DNA of 64,000 nt. Source: Prostheceraeus crozeri. Its lineage: Eukaryota; Platyhelminthes; Polycladida; Euryleptidae. The position numbers were made by a program, and so were the translations under genes. The stretch is from the NCBI GenBank assembly GCA_907163375.1, contig CAJQUW010016154.1, forward strand, positions 1 to 64,000, written 5' to 3'. How positions within the stretch are numbered: the stretch's first letter is position 1; each line of letters starts with the position of its first letter. The notes beneath the pieces are model-generated. The model was not told the origin of the DNA, did no database searches, and was given only the letters and a program-made list of their open reading frames with translations. Below, one piece after another: positions 1 to 12,440 of this stretch.

Positions 1-1208
1 GTAAAAATCACTTAGGAATCACAGAAATTGGCAAAAAATCAGCATACCTAACAAGTTGACTTTTAAAGAATTTGGATAGGTCAATGGAAGCATGCTAAAG
101 GATGTCCTCGAAGAATTGACTATGAAGTATAATGCATACATACACAATAATCTGATGTGAGTACGATAACCTGATAAAGCAAACCAAGTTTATTGAAATT
201 CGCCTGAAAGCAAGTCAGGTTTTATACTTTACTATAATCACATCGATGTCAATATGATGAAATAAAGCAGCAGTTGAACAAAACAAATAAAAGATTATTA
301 AAAAGATAAAAGAGCCCTCATCAGCCCACCAGACTAAATGTGCAGTTTGTGATTTTCATTCAAAATAAATCTGGAAATTAAACTCCAATAATTTCAATAA
401 AATTTCATGTCCAATTGACTCAGATTAGCATTTGCCGTGAGTCTTTCCAACTGATTTTGTTAATTAAAATAAATCTGAATGCAATTTTAAATGATTCCGC
501 CCACCAGACTATATCATGTAGTTGATCACCTGAAGTATTATGTATTGAGGAGAATATTAACACAGTAGCAGAATTTGAGCTATAAAGTTAGTATAAACCA
601 TCATTAGACGACTAGGGCATAATCCTTTACACCTCCATGCATCAATTTCGATTTTTCTGAATAATATGTGATGGAATTACTGTGTCATGTTTTTAGTGAA
701 TCGCCGCCTTCAACTTGTTGAGTTATCACAATTGGTCGGTTGTCAAAGCTTCTGCATTTTAATTTTTTGTGCATTAACGCGGTGCTTCCATTTACCTTGC
801 AACTAGTGCATTGACAAATGCCATTCACCTTATTTGAGACTATTCTTTAGTTGATTACCCCTTATCAGCTATCACTAGGACGGTCAAAAAGTCAATAAAG
901 TAAAAATACGGTCAAAATATACAAATGAAGTCAATATAGTCAATAGAGTAAAAATAAGGTCAAATGTAGCCAAATAAGGTCAAAAAGTTTGAATAAGACA
1001 GTAAATTTTTCAGGAATCTGGTCTTCCCAGGCGCTAGTTTTAGACACCTGGCCTTCCTAAGCGCTATTTTTAGATCTGGCTTTCCCGAACTCTTTTCAAT
1101 CAAAACAAAAAGCTAGGCTATTGGGACACCAAATATTCTCGTAAGGATTTCAACGCACATAACTACATCTTTTTGTTAATTGACACTGACTATCTTCGAT
1201 TGTTCGAA
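1..1208. other. gene-free AT-rich flank with short repeats
   Basis: I see no coding signal. The 13-mer GCCCACCAGACTA occurs at 324-336 and again at 499-511, each time near an AAAATAAATCTG block, so this is an old direct duplication. From about 880 to 990 there is a degenerate array of GGTCAAA / AGTCAATA words. At 1018-1091 a 29-bp unit beginning CTGGYCTTCC is repeated about 2.5 times just upstream of the zinc-finger ORF. Confidence 0.5.
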
Positions 1209-1670
1209 ATGCCCAAGACAGCTGAAAGTGATGCATTCAAGTGCAAAAGAATTACTTGCCAATATCCTCAAGAATTTAAATTAACACCAAGGAATGAACT
1301 TTTCTGTTTGCTTTGCGAATGCCCAGTGAAATACGAGAAGCAGTTTATGATTGACAGTCATCGTAAAAGTGCCAAACATGCGACGAAGTTACAAAGAATT
1401 ACCTCTTTATCATCAGTACCCACCTCATCAAAGCATGAAAGTCAGACCTTCTTGAACTTCAAACCTGATCTGGCTAAGCATGTAACAACAGCGTATTTAG
1501 CCGCTGACATTCCTTTACATAAATTGGAACATCAAGCGATACGAGATTTATTTGATTTTATGGGTCATCATTGCCCATCTGAGTCATCATGTCGGCAACA
1601 TGTGCCAAAACTCTTTCAGTTAGAACAACAGAAATTGTTTCGATATGTGAATGGAGAAAAATTTTTATAA
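1209..1670 (+). CDS. CGGBP1-like / hAT N-terminal zinc-finger protein
   Basis: This is a 153-codon ORF from the first in-frame ATG; the frame opens slightly upstream without an ATG. Residues about 40-60 form a BED/C2H2-like finger with the CLLC pair followed by SHRKSAKH. About 50 residues later comes the segment AADIPLHKLEHQAIRDLF. This order (finger, basic stretch, then the IPL..L.H.A.R.F motif) is that of CGGBP1, a small nuclear CGG-repeat-binding protein of about 167 residues derived from the N-terminus of a hAT transposase. The ORF ends cleanly at nearly the size of CGGBP1, and no transposase core follows for 4.7 kb. It could be a domesticated CGGBP1-like gene, a single-exon retrocopy, or the N-terminal stub of a dead hAT element. 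I favour a stub or stand-alone relic because no promoter or exon structure is visible. Confidence 0.6.
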   Translation: MPKTAESDAFKCKRITCQYPQEFKLTPRNELFCLLCECPVKYEKQFMIDSHRKSAKHATKLQRITSLSSVPTSSKHESQTFLNFKPDLAKHVTTAYLAADIPLHKLEHQAIRDLFDFMGHHCPSESSCRQHVPKLFQLEQQKLFRYVNGEKFL

Positions 1671-3545
1671 TGATGGACGAAACGGAAATTTCTGTTCGGA
1701 AGTTCGACGGCGAAGACTGACCCTCCAAATCTAATGTCCCGACACTCAGTGGCCTAGTGTAAACGATAGCTAGAAGTAAGTGACACTAAAGATACATAGG
1801 CCAACGAGCACGTCCCAAAAATGAATAAAGACTTCATTCCTATGTCTTCCATTCTCCGCAAAGTATTGAAGTACCCTTTCGATCCGACCAGTTATGATCC
1901 CTATAATACATACATGCACATACAAAGGACTGACAGATCTGATGGACAGCAAAAAATCAGGACTTCAGTTGTATGCAATATTTTCATTCTTGGCTACTCA
2001 CATTCATAATATGAAATGAGTGATTTTCATCAAGACAGTTGCAGAGCTGTTGGACTGTTGGTTGAAGCTGTTTGCAAAAATACTAATTAAATTTATTCGC
2101 GACCTAAAAATAGCTTTTCACCTATGACGTCTGAAATAAGTTGTGAAAAATGGTTTGAATAGGCCTACACCTATTAGAACTCGAAAATGCCAAGCATCAT
2201 CTTCTCGGTGCAAAGCATTGAGATAAAGATGTAACTCCAATTACAAAGTGGATGTAGGTCATAGCATATGCTATATATCCCAATTGAAACATTACTTACC
2301 ACAATGCCGCTAGCCATTTGTTAGCCATGTTATTTTGGCTGTCTTTGATTGCATAAATGCTACATATAGGCCCAACGTTGATAAAATTGGTTAACTAAGT
2401 TAATCAAACTTCTTTTTCGAATACACGGTGTTTTAGTTTATAGCATCTCAAATTATGGACATTTCTTTCGCACAATTCAATCAAAACTTACATTTGATTT
2501 TCCAATTTTTGATAAATTTCGCATAATAGAGAAATCGTTTTACCAGTAGGCCTGCGTTACAAAACTAGGTAGTGGCACGTACCAATGTCCAAGTGAACAT
2601 TATGTAATATATGTTCATTAATACCCATAAGAAATTAAGGACCAATGAAAATATACACATGTATGGTTTGGTTGACGGAAGGTAGATAGCTTTGCGTGGC
2701 TGATGAGGGTTAATGTGTGAATGACAGCGGAATTGCAAACATCATCTTAATAAACTTTCACTGATTTCATCAAAGGGTCCTTAGATGAGATTTTCAGGAC
2801 GTCAACAAAGAAATGAGACTTACACTTTTGATTCAGACAGTTAGATGGTATTTGAAAGACGTTGTCGTCAAAATGTTCTGTGTGATTAGTCAATTTAATG
2901 ATAGCTCCCGCTGGAAAAAAGACTCTTATTGCATTTTATCAATTTTTAAACGACATAATAATCACCAAGACTTACGAAACGTTACATATTTGATGTAACA
3001 ATTGCCGTCCTTTGTTACTGCGAAATGGTCATAACCGTTTCCTTCTGGAACAGCAAGGTAAGATAATTGCTCGGTATGAGTTATGTTACGTATGTAGAGC
3101 ATCTCCCGTTTTGTAATATTACGAACTCCACCTGAAAGTGTAAGACATTTTGTTGTGACTGTAAAGTGCAGTTTTCAGACTTATTAATGAGCATTTTCAC
3201 GATGTCAATCAAGATGAGAAAATAAACTTCGCCTCAACGTATGATATCATGAGGAAAATAATGAATTTGTTGTGTCAGATACTCACATGAGAATATTCAT
3301 TTTTGAAACTTACATTTGCAATTCAATTGCTGACGCCAAACTATTTAAACTCGGAGCGTCTTAATCAGAGAATTCAGAAATATTGCTCAACATGTACTCT
3401 CTTATGTCAGTTTTTCGGACTTTTCAATAAGCAACAAGCTTTCTCTAAAAATCATGAAATTGCCAGAATTATAATTCGCGATTTCTCAATTCACGCATTT
3501 TCGATAAGATTTGATCAAATTTGATCCTTGGGAACATCAAAAATT

Positions 3546-3655
3546 CCCAGGGTTGCCGGTAGGAATGTGAAATCCATGGGATTCCCATGTGAATGTGATG
3601 TGAATGGGACGATGTACTGAAACCCACATTGGAAAACCGTGGGAAATTTTTATAT
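3546..3655 (+). repeat. AGGCTTGCCG-anchored low-complexity repeat, copy A
   Basis: The anchor reads AGGGTTGCCGG (3549-3559) and is followed by a degenerate GGGATTCCCATGTGAATG-type low-complexity tail of about 90 bp. It has the same anchor-plus-tail organisation as the copies near 4.8, 18.7 and 26.1 kb, but the tail has a different unit. Confidence 0.5.
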
Positions 3656-4762
3656 CACTAATTGAAAGATTTTAGTACATATATTTTAAGCAGAAGTTGA
3701 TCGCATACATTGTGATCAAGTGCATTCACTCTTAAAGCGTTAATGCGTTGTTCTGAAGTGTTAGCAATAACAACATGATAGCAACTACTGACTTGCCTGC
3801 TGTCATTGTGACTCATTGTTGATCTTTTTTATTGTTAGACCGTACCGGTATAGGACGCGAAGAACCTGTATTCCCTCTCACATCTATTAATCTATTATTG
3901 TTCATCAGGTGAATATGACACGACAGAGATCAATCAACAAGATGTTCATGTTAATAAATCATGCGGATGTATTCATGTTATTGGCTAATCGCCTACATTT
4001 CTGTACCGAGGAGGCTAAAATGCATCCATTTTATTTCACTCTTCGCGCCGTTCGAATGCTGTACGATTAAAGTTGAAGCTTGTGTTGAGGCAATGATCAA
4101 TTTTACAATTTTGTTTTGAAGTTGTGTAGGGCCTATAACGGCTGGCCTATTGTAAGCTTAGAACTAGGTCTAGATAAAGTGGGCAAATCGTGCGTAGGCC
4201 TATTCAGGGACGGTATAAGCTAGCTCATAAATGTTTAAAGTAGGGGCTGCCATATGCTAAGAAAGTTGATGCTCGTGTTGAGTCAATGATTTTAGATATG
4301 AAGTTTAATAGATACATGTAGAAATTGAGGCCTATGAGAAGAGCTCGTCAGCTCGAGTGCATTCAAGGTAGGCTAGACCAATAGTCCATATATGGTTAGG
4401 TCATTGGGTTTTTGAGACGTTTTTAGCATCACCGAATAGGTCCGAATAATCCTCACGTAATAATAGGACCTATATGTCAATTATCTACGACCTACTTGTA
4501 ATCCAACAACTTCATGCAGAAAAATTTTATTACCGGTATGCTTAAAAGTCGGTCTAAGGCTTGCCTCAACTTCAAGGAAAATGTGCATAGGGGTCATGGT
4601 CCAAGGATAAGACCTAGGAGCCTATTGCTATTCCCTATTGCCTATTGATATTATTCCCCCGGTATATAATTTGTCCCATAACAGCGCATCGTATTACATC
4701 CATTATAATATTCATGCCTCTGCATGCATGTTCTTATTATAGGACCTATCAATGACGATCGA

Positions 4763-4822
4763 TAGCTTTCCCGTGGAATGGAATGGGAATGGGACGAAGA
4801 ATTTCTTCCCACCGGCAAGCCT
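4763..4822 (-). repeat. AGGCTTGCCG-anchored low-complexity repeat, copy B
   Basis: On the minus strand the anchor AGGCTTGCCGGTGGGAA (4806-4822) leads into a (TTCCATTCCCAT)-like tail. The tail unit differs from those of the other copies while the anchor is kept. Confidence 0.5.
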
Positions 4823-5712
4823 AAAAATTTCACCTTACAAAATGAAGCATCTCAATCAAAATAAATCACTTACATTGAAAAATATTGATAAAGTACAAAT
4901 GAAGTTATAATTAACATAGCTATTCATCAACCAATTCATCTGTGCAGTTATTATATGAACAGCATCAATATACTTCAAACACTACTCATAATTGTTCATA
5001 ACTTTCAAACTACTCATAATATCTTTATAATTATATTATAAATTTTATTTATAAATATCATTTACTATGAATATTATTTTATAATTAGTAATGCTGTGAG
5101 TTTTATGCTAAAGCCTTATCCCAACTTACAAAACACAAAGTGGAGGAGAGAGAGAAAGAGAGAGGACGATGCACATACGAGTAGCAATACTGCGTCTAAC
5201 AGACGAAGTCAAATGAAGCCGATCAAATGGCTACACTTCACGTTATCGTCTCTAATGCAAAAGGTACTTGCATGGGGGTAGAAATTATGCTTAAGTACTT
5301 CTACCTGACGTTTGGTTACGACTTTATTCATTTTTTCAGATTTCAGAATAATTTGAAAACCTGGAGGAGATAACCCATAAGTACTGTGCCAACAAATATT
5401 GCAACATTGGGCCTATAGGCCTATGGTTTCATTTATATGATAAAGGTGATTATTCTGGCTTGAATATTGTAAGTAATGGATAAATAAAGCTACTGGAGCA
5501 CGATGTGAAGGCACCCCAGCTGGGCGAGGGGCATTTTGGATATCTGAATAGGGCGATGTGGGAATCGACCCACTCTCTTAACTTAGTAACATCCTCTTGG
5601 AGGGAATTCATAGATCATAATCCAGTACGTGATTGAATAATAATCCGGCAGCGGAAATATAATCTTACTCATTCATCATGCTCCAATATTAAAAACGCAT
5701 TGAAAAACATAC

Positions 5713-5920
5713 TTTTTTGACAGAACTTTTTCTGTTCAGCATTGAAACTGCTACTGATGCAACTTCCATTACTGTAGAGCGAATACGATTTCCTTTCATT
5801 ATAATCGACAAATACTTTTATTGTGCGAATCCTCGTTGATGGAGTCAAAAAGTGACGATTAGTATATACCAGCTTCTTCGCGACAAAGTCTTCATATAGA
5901 GTTTCGTTTATCACCTTATC
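5713..5920 (-). CDS. candidate internal exon of a host gene (secreted protein?)
   Basis: On the minus strand a pyrimidine-rich acceptor (TTTTTTTCTTTCAG, ending at 5921) precedes an open 208-bp segment that ends at a good donor, GTATGT (5712-5707). The peptide starts DKVINETLYEDFVAKK and contains VFVDYNERKSYSLYSNGSC and a terminal KKFC. It has two cysteines and no transposon motifs. The pattern of a DY.....Y.L...G.C block ending in a cysteine is loosely reminiscent of ependymin-related secreted proteins, but that is a weak inference. The exon begins in phase 0. The signal-peptide exon at 32356-32520 on the same strand ends in phase 0, so the two could be joined across a repeat-filled intron of about 26 kb. 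Intermediate exons were not found. Confidence 0.4.
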
Positions 5921-6089
5921 CTGAAAGAAAAAAATTAAGCAAGATAGATTTACAATTATGAAGAACAAGCTTTGTGAATGCACTCGATAATCACTGCAAA
6001 TATGATTGAAAGCTGCAAATGATCAGTTAATAAATGATGAGTAATGACGGGATTTACAATTAGCAAGTTAGTGAAATTTCAATTTCAAT

Positions 6090-6290
6090 ATTGGATTACA
6101 GAAATTGATCCGCAGCATGTTCATTTCAAAGAAAGAAGACCCTGTTATAGACGAATTATGTACTGCGGTTGTTCAAGAACTTGTTGTTCTTGGTGTTACT
6201 TTAAATAGCCGTTTCAACTGGAAAGACCACATCAAGATCGTCTGCTCAAAAGCCAATAAACGTTACACCCCCGTGTCCCCCCTTTAAGGG
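6090..6290 (+). pseudogene. LINE reverse-transcriptase C-terminal fragment
   Basis: The reading frame gives LVVLGVTLNSRFNWKDHI followed by SKANKRYTPV. This is the conserved segment just downstream of the RT palm in Jockey/CR1-type LINEs (consensus LGV.LDS.L.W..H....SKA.KR). No other LINE domain is adjacent and the match stops at a C-rich junction near 6275, so this is a short orphan fragment. It may belong to the same broad family as the LINE at 46-49 kb. Confidence 0.6.
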
Positions 6291-6426
6291 GGCCCGCGCT
6301 GAAATGCGATGTAGTTAGTCCCGCCCTTACAAGTACAAGTACACATAGCCAATTGAATGTGTTCGAGATCTGCTTCATATGATGATATGATCTGCTTCGA
6401 GAAGTAATTACATTTGCCATCGTTGT

Positions 6427-6836
6427 AAACAATTTATCCCAGGATTTGAAAACTCGTGCGATTTTCTGAATTATGTTTGTAAGAATGAGTTGGATTTTGT
6501 CTATCCAAATTTGGCTATAATGTTACGCACATTCTTTACTATTCCTGTTGCCAGTGCGGAAAGAAGTCTTTCTAAATTGAAGTTGATTAAATTGTTCATC
6601 AGGAGTAGCATGACAGATGAAAGGTTGCCGCTAGCCATTATTTCCATTATGGCCATTATTATCATTATTTAGCCTTTATATCCATAGAAAGTGAAGTTGC
6701 TCGTGAGATTCAGCTGATTTCATTACGCGAAAAGTTCATCATTCTTAAAGAAGAAGGAAATCGTTTTCGTGAATCTATATCTTTGTCAGACTTTTACGAC
6801 TTTTTGCTGTTGTGCTGTATCTTTGCAAAGAAATAA
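6427..6836 (+). pseudogene. hAT transposase C-terminal dimerisation domain relic
   Basis: The translation runs FIPGFENSCDFLNYVCKNEL, then YPNLAIMLRTFFTIPVASAE, RSLSKLKLIKLFIRSSMTDE and RLPLAIIS. This is the canonical hAT dimerisation block (YPN...L.IFL..PVASAERSFSKLK.IK...RS.M...RL..LA..SIE). The block is interrupted by about 40 bp of ATT-rich sequence (about 6640-6680). After it the family sequence resumes as SIESEVAREIQLISLREKF and runs to a TAA at 6834-6836. The insert, which brings an in-frame stop, makes this a dead copy. The subtype resembles ZMYM/TTF-type hATs. The N-terminal finger ORF at 1.2 kb could be from a related element, but nothing links the two. Confidence 0.75.
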
Positions 6837-7879
6837 TTAGTCACTGCGATCGTTTTAATATTGAAATCATAATGTTTGAAATAGTATTGTGCTGTATTTA
6901 CAAATAAAAAACAAATGATGACAATAGCCTAGAAATGCAAAAATGTTTAATTCAATACATGTTTACATAATGACATTTTACCATATACAATGAGAGCGCA
7001 GTAATTTACGATTTTATAATGATATATTAAGAAATTACTTAGATTTTTCTAATAGTCATCCTCGGGTACATGCCTGTCACCAGTTCTCTTCCTGTGAAAT
7101 TTCAAAGCTTAGGTGAATATGTCTTGAAAACTTACTAGATTTGTATGGTTGAAACATCATCTTGGATTTCCGATTGCTTCACACACTATGCTCGAAGCTT
7201 GCATCTGCTAGGACATTCTATGCCAATAATTTAAAATTCGTCCAATCATAATTCATAATCTTTATTGCATAAAGCTAAAGGAATAACTATGGATACTGCT
7301 ACACCATATAAAAGTATATGGCCATCAAGACATAATGAAAATATAAAGTACTGATTTTAAGGAGTAATCGAATTCCTCAGGCACTCTGAATGGAGTTGCC
7401 ATGTTGCCACACCGATGGGAGAAGGTTATCTCTCTCAGAGGTGACTATATTGAAGGTTGACTTTGTTCGTTTGGTTACTTTATGTTATAATAAATGATTA
7501 TGTTTCACGCGCACGAACTTTTGGGATGACCCTCGTATATGAAACAATTCAGGAGAACTGATATTGTATAATTTTTTAGATAAACACATCAATATTTCAA
7601 CTGAGACGTTTTCACAAGTATTTCAAAATTCCTACAGAATTTCTTAATTCGAAGATGAATGACGCAAATAGAACTCTAATTTTTGAAAATGAACATTTCA
7701 TGAAGAAATATTTTCTATTTCATTGATGCGATTTCCTCTGATGTTTCAGTAAATTTTCTTCATTTTGAAGGGTCATTGAAACTCGGGACCATCGCTTCTG
7801 TTTAATGTTTTCGGTGGGGGGGGGGGAGAGGACGCGATATGCAGCTACGGCACTGGTTATGAGCATCGTCACTCTTATT
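6837..7879. other. gene-free stretch with poly-G run
   Basis: No ORF of note. An 11-base G run lies at 7816-7826. The first 8-bp hAT target duplication (CTCTTATT, 7872-7879) ends this stretch. Confidence 0.5.
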
Positions 7880-9665
7880 TAGTGTTTGAAGTGTGGTAAA
7901 TTACCAGTGGTAAATCACCGGTAATTTACCGGTAAGATTGAAATAAATTACCGGTTAATTACCGATACACAATTGATAATTTTTCGGGATTTCCTCATTA
8001 TATTTTGCTATGACAAAATTTCCAAAACACTCACAATTCTCAGGGAGTCTAAAGAATTCAGAGTTCCTTAAAATTACTAAATCATAGCTTATGTATCTAA
8101 CCTATAAATGTATTCAACCAGGTGTGCATATGAATAATTCGATGTTAATAATTATACCCACGGAATTAAACCGGTTGTCTCCTCTTCTGTTTGACTGGAA
8201 AGGAAACATAGGAACATGTAACGTTAATAAAATGGCACAATCTGCTGACGTATTACCATAGCAATCGAACAATAAGCAGTCAGTTCGATATTAAATACAC
8301 CAAATTGTGCGAAGCTTCAGTGACTGTTATCAACCGGATCACACAACAAATAGGCACAGTCGATGTCAAGTTCTACAGAGAAGTTTGTGAGCGTTTTTTC
8401 GTGTGCCTGCTAACATTTTAAATAATGATCGGAGGGCCCAACATTATCGAGAAACGTTTTGCGCGATGATCTGAATTCTTCGAAGCTGAAGGAAATGTGA
8501 CGATCGGAGCATTTTGAAGGAGTTCACAGCAATCCGCAAGTGGTACACGACTATTTCTCCTATCTCTGTAAGGTATTAAAAATTTGTTTTTGCTCACTGA
8601 GTAGGTTCCTGCATACGCCATTTTGGTATATCATTTAGCAATGATTGCTTTGAATCAGTTTGCACTTCTAGTGAAGTGATGCGCTTAAACAATTTAATTA
8701 TGTGATTATACCATTCACTTTACCATCACCAACCCCTATAGCAGTACTAAAGAATAAACTCAAATTCCACGCTAGTTGCTATCTCTTCAACACGCATTTA
8801 AAATCTTCCAATTCTGGTCTCTCATTGGTTGAGACGATCGCTATTGTTCTCTTAACAATGCATTTATGCAATTGTAGCCTGCGCACCTTTTGTCAAATTT
8901 TGCTAGGTGGCTACGATAGGGACGATATCTGCATATTCTTTCCATTGATGATCTCTCTCTCACTCTCTCATATTATAGTAATATTTTTTTACTAATTATA
9001 TCAAAATACATTTCTTGAAACAATATTTTATCCATGTATCTAAATTTACTACGCATAGATTTCATTCTCCTTCTAACATTGACAACTGTTTGGATTGTAT
9101 TTATAGAAAGCTAAGGATCTGCAGTGTATAATTTACAAAATATTATAGAGCGTGTGGCCTTTCCCTAGAACATTTAGACTGTAATTTCTATTTGCTCATT
9201 TAGAAGCATTTTACTTCATTTACATCAATATCTTCAATAATTTACAATAATCTTCAATAATCTTACATCAACAATTTACCATTCAAATCTTGAATTTAAT
9301 TTCAGACAATCAAAATCAAAGAATGAGGCCGAATGAGGAATCAATTAGGAAGAATCACCATATGATGGAGCGTCTGGCTTTTACCTAGAACAATATTTAT
9401 TTGCCGTCAAACTTTTGATTATCAGATCTATTTGGTGAAAGTTAAACAAACTTCTCCAAATGTCAATTTTTCATTTCTTAATCGCAATATATTTGACAAA
9501 GAATCAGACGTTGAGCAAAATTCAAGGCGTTATCAGAATCAGATAAGCCAAACGTGCATTTCGCTAAAATCAGAGCACATTGGTGCGCTGGATTTGAAGT
9601 TATAAGGACATCAATATAAATTACCGGTAAATTACCTGTAAATTACCGGTAATTTTTAAACACTA
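7880..9665. mobile_element. non-autonomous hAT-type element with 8-bp TSD
   Basis: The left end is TAGTGTTTGAA and the right end TTTAAACACTA, flanked by perfect 8-bp duplications CTCTTATT at 7872-7879 and 9666-9673. TAG-type termini with 8-bp TSDs are the hAT signature. Just inside both ends are arrays of ACCGGTAATTT units (7900-7965 and 9616-9656) that lengthen the terminal inverted repeat and are themselves palindromic (ACCGGT). The 1.79 kb interior has no transposase similarity on either strand, so the element would depend on a hAT transposase in trans. An internal near-duplicate (GAGCGTSTGGC...CCTAGAACA) occurs at about 9147 and 9367. Confidence 0.8.
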
Positions 9666-9673
9666 CTCTTATT

Positions 9674-12226
9674 ACTGCGTTTATTGTTGCAAATTTTGTA
9701 TGACTTTTTATCTCTACTTAAATTTACTTTATTCTGATTTGACAACATTGCATCTGAAGATTTTCATTCATTTTTCAAATATGCACTATATACTACTATT
9801 CTAAATTCGCGGCTGCTGATGCTACAACATCTATAATTTTTTGGTAGCAATTAATTATAAAATGCATTAAAAGCAATTTTATACATGAGTATTGGAAGGT
9901 GTAAAAAATCGCAGTTATTGCAATTTATTGAGTTACAGAAGCATGTGGTTATTTGCGGCAACGGTTTCACTATAGTGGTTAATCAGTTCCGAGACTTATG
10001 TCACTCGGAGAATCCGTCATTAATAATCAGAATTCTATGTTTTCCATAAGTCAATGCTACTTATAATGACAATGTAAATAAAATAATTAGACATTGAGTT
10101 GCATTCTCAATTAGATGATGGAGACATAGCTGCCATTATCATCCAATATCAGGAATCATCAGCACGCCCTGTTCACATCTTTCAGCGTGACACAACTCCC
10201 TATCCAAAGTTGCAGATATGCTGCCTGGGTAAATTTGAGATTAATAAAGCTAGTCAGTGAAATTTCGATAATAGGGAGAAGCGAGCTTCTTCTTTAAACA
10301 GGGAGTTGCGTCGATGTTGAGATAAGTGAACTAGGCATGCAGATGGTTCATTGGATAAAATGGCAGCTATTTAGGTCTGTTTCGATTTTTCAACTGAGGA
10401 TGCACGCAGCTCGATATTTAATTTAATGACTTTATATATGATCAATGACTTTTTATATGATTTTATAATGATTTCAAAATTCAGTAATGACTGCTCAACT
10501 TTGGGTACCTTGGGAAACGTTGGGTGCCTGCTCATTTTCTCTTTTACTTGAATATATTTATATTTCGGCCTAACAAAGGGAGTGTTCGAATATTTTTGAA
10601 AAATCAATGGCTATAGCTCAACTTTGCAAAGGCTTTTTGTGCATCTCAAATTTGATTTCTTCTCTGATAATGTGATGCGTCCACGCAGTAGGAAAGGAGT
10701 TAGAATTGCAATTCACATACGCTTGTAAAATGTCTCAGCCGACTTTTAGTTTCTGGTTTTATTTTGAAACTTTCCGTCCCGTAAATATTTCGAAAGCGTC
10801 TGTCTCGACCATTGCATACGAATTCTAGCATCCCTTCGACTACTATTTTCTGTCTTCAACTTGCTTGTATAATGTCATGCAAAATGCATACGGACAGCGA
10901 GAATGTTCATTGTTGCAGACACTATTCTATAAATGGGCTATTGACGTTTTCTTCCTAATTTCGCGCATGAGCTACATATCATCTGTAATTTGTAGATTGT
11001 CATCCCGGCATCAGTAGAACGATAATGCTTAAGTTATACTTCTAGTCGTCTTGCAGTTTATGGACATCGCAAAATCCCATTTGTTTATGTAGATATGCAG
11101 ATCCATGTGCTTCCGAGTTAGGTAGATTAACCAGCGCTTGGATCTTAACTTTCATTTAATCATTCAAATTGAGATTTGTCATTTTTTTACTTTGATTCCA
11201 CTTTTAAGTCACACATCTTCCAGTGTAGGCCGAAATGTGAATATCCTCGTAGCCGGTAGCTTTACTGATTTGCTGTTAAAGATACACAAACAAAGTTACA
11301 TGACGACAAAGCACAAGACTGATATTATCATAAACTTGCTAATTTGAATCATGGTTGCACATGAGAATGCGTCTGACTGCGTCTGAAAGGCCGATTCCAT
11401 GACAGTTGCAATTAGAAATAAAGTGATAAGCATACATCAACGATTTGTGGCTTTCCGTGATTTCCGTGATAGCATTACCAAATTTATATTAGCAGTTTTG
11501 GAAATGTCGATTAGTCCTACTGTGTGTGCGCACGTTGTATGAAGAACTTGCCTGAATCGCTCTTGACCCTTTCGCGACCATTCCGTTCAGAGCTTGTCAT
11601 ACATGAATTGCTCAAAGTAACCACGATTGGGAAGACGTCAATAGAGAACATTTAAATTGTGCGTGCAGACGACGTCATGGTGACTTCGGACAATGTAATG
11701 AATTTCATTTTGGTCTCGGAAGGGCTAAACATAATGGAAATCTATGTAATTTTATTCTTCTCAAGTTCTATCAACATTTACTTAAATCAGTGTCTGACCG
11801 ACCATCAGTTAAAATTATCATCAACTAACAGATGTTTTTTGGATAGGCCTGCATCTGTCAGTTGGAATAAATACTGAAAAAGAACACTTGTTGAATAGAT
11901 ATTGAACCGTTTCATCAGATTATAACTAGAACTGGCGAGATGAAAGGGTTCGGTAGTAACTAAAAACAATCAGCAAGAATGACCGAAATACATCATACAC
12001 GTAAGTGATTTTGTCACCGTCTACATTCGTCGGAGTACAATTGAAGTAAGTAGTTGCATTGAAGAAGAAATTAGAAGAATTGTATCTCACTTAATTCACA
12101 AAATTCACGTCTTCATTAAGTAGATTTTGTTGTGTCAAAAATACATTCTGTGAATGTTATTTTATGATCAGGACAGTTCGGAGAAGTTTGTTTGCTACGA
12201 AGCAAGCTACTGTTGTGTGAGAGTTG
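9674..12226. other. gene-free stretch with old dispersed repeats
   Basis: No convincing ORF. Segments around 10130-10430 resemble 13020-13270: shared blocks are TTTTTCAACTGA.GATGCA, GGAAT.ATCAG and GTNAGTGAARTTTCGA. The last block also appears near 6063. This is probably an old dispersed repeat of unknown type. Confidence 0.4.
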
Positions 12227-12440
12227 GAGGCCAAGTCACAAACGCTTTTTTTGTTCTCCTCCCGACTTGAAACAGTGATGCCGTCCGGCTCCAATATTGA
12301 TCAATTTCGGCTGAAGTGGGTAATGAGACAAGTGAGAACTTCGGGTGGATTGAATCTAGACCTGAATTGTGACCGGTTGGCATATGTGGATGATGTCGAT
12401 TTAATGGCCGAGAGCCTGGTAGTCCTGGATAGAAAATAGG
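12227..12440 (+). pseudogene. LINE reverse-transcriptase fragment (YVDD)
   Basis: The plus-strand frame reads FRLKWVMRQVRTSGGLNLDL followed by RLAYVDDVDLMAES, ending at a TAG. The pattern W..R......GG......L.YVDD.DL..E is RT motif C (normally YADD) with its upstream spacer, as in RTE/R1-like LINEs. Only about 45 residues around the active-site pair remain. Flanking sequence shows no further domains, and the clade cannot be assigned from so short a piece. Confidence 0.5.

Larger units (their letters stand above)
1671..5712. other. gene-free stretch
   Basis: No convincing ORF on either strand. It holds two copies of the AGGCTTGCCG-anchored repeat (3.55 and 4.8 kb, listed separately), very AT-rich DNA at 4980-5090, and a GA-rich tract at 5141-5165. 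Confidence 0.5.
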
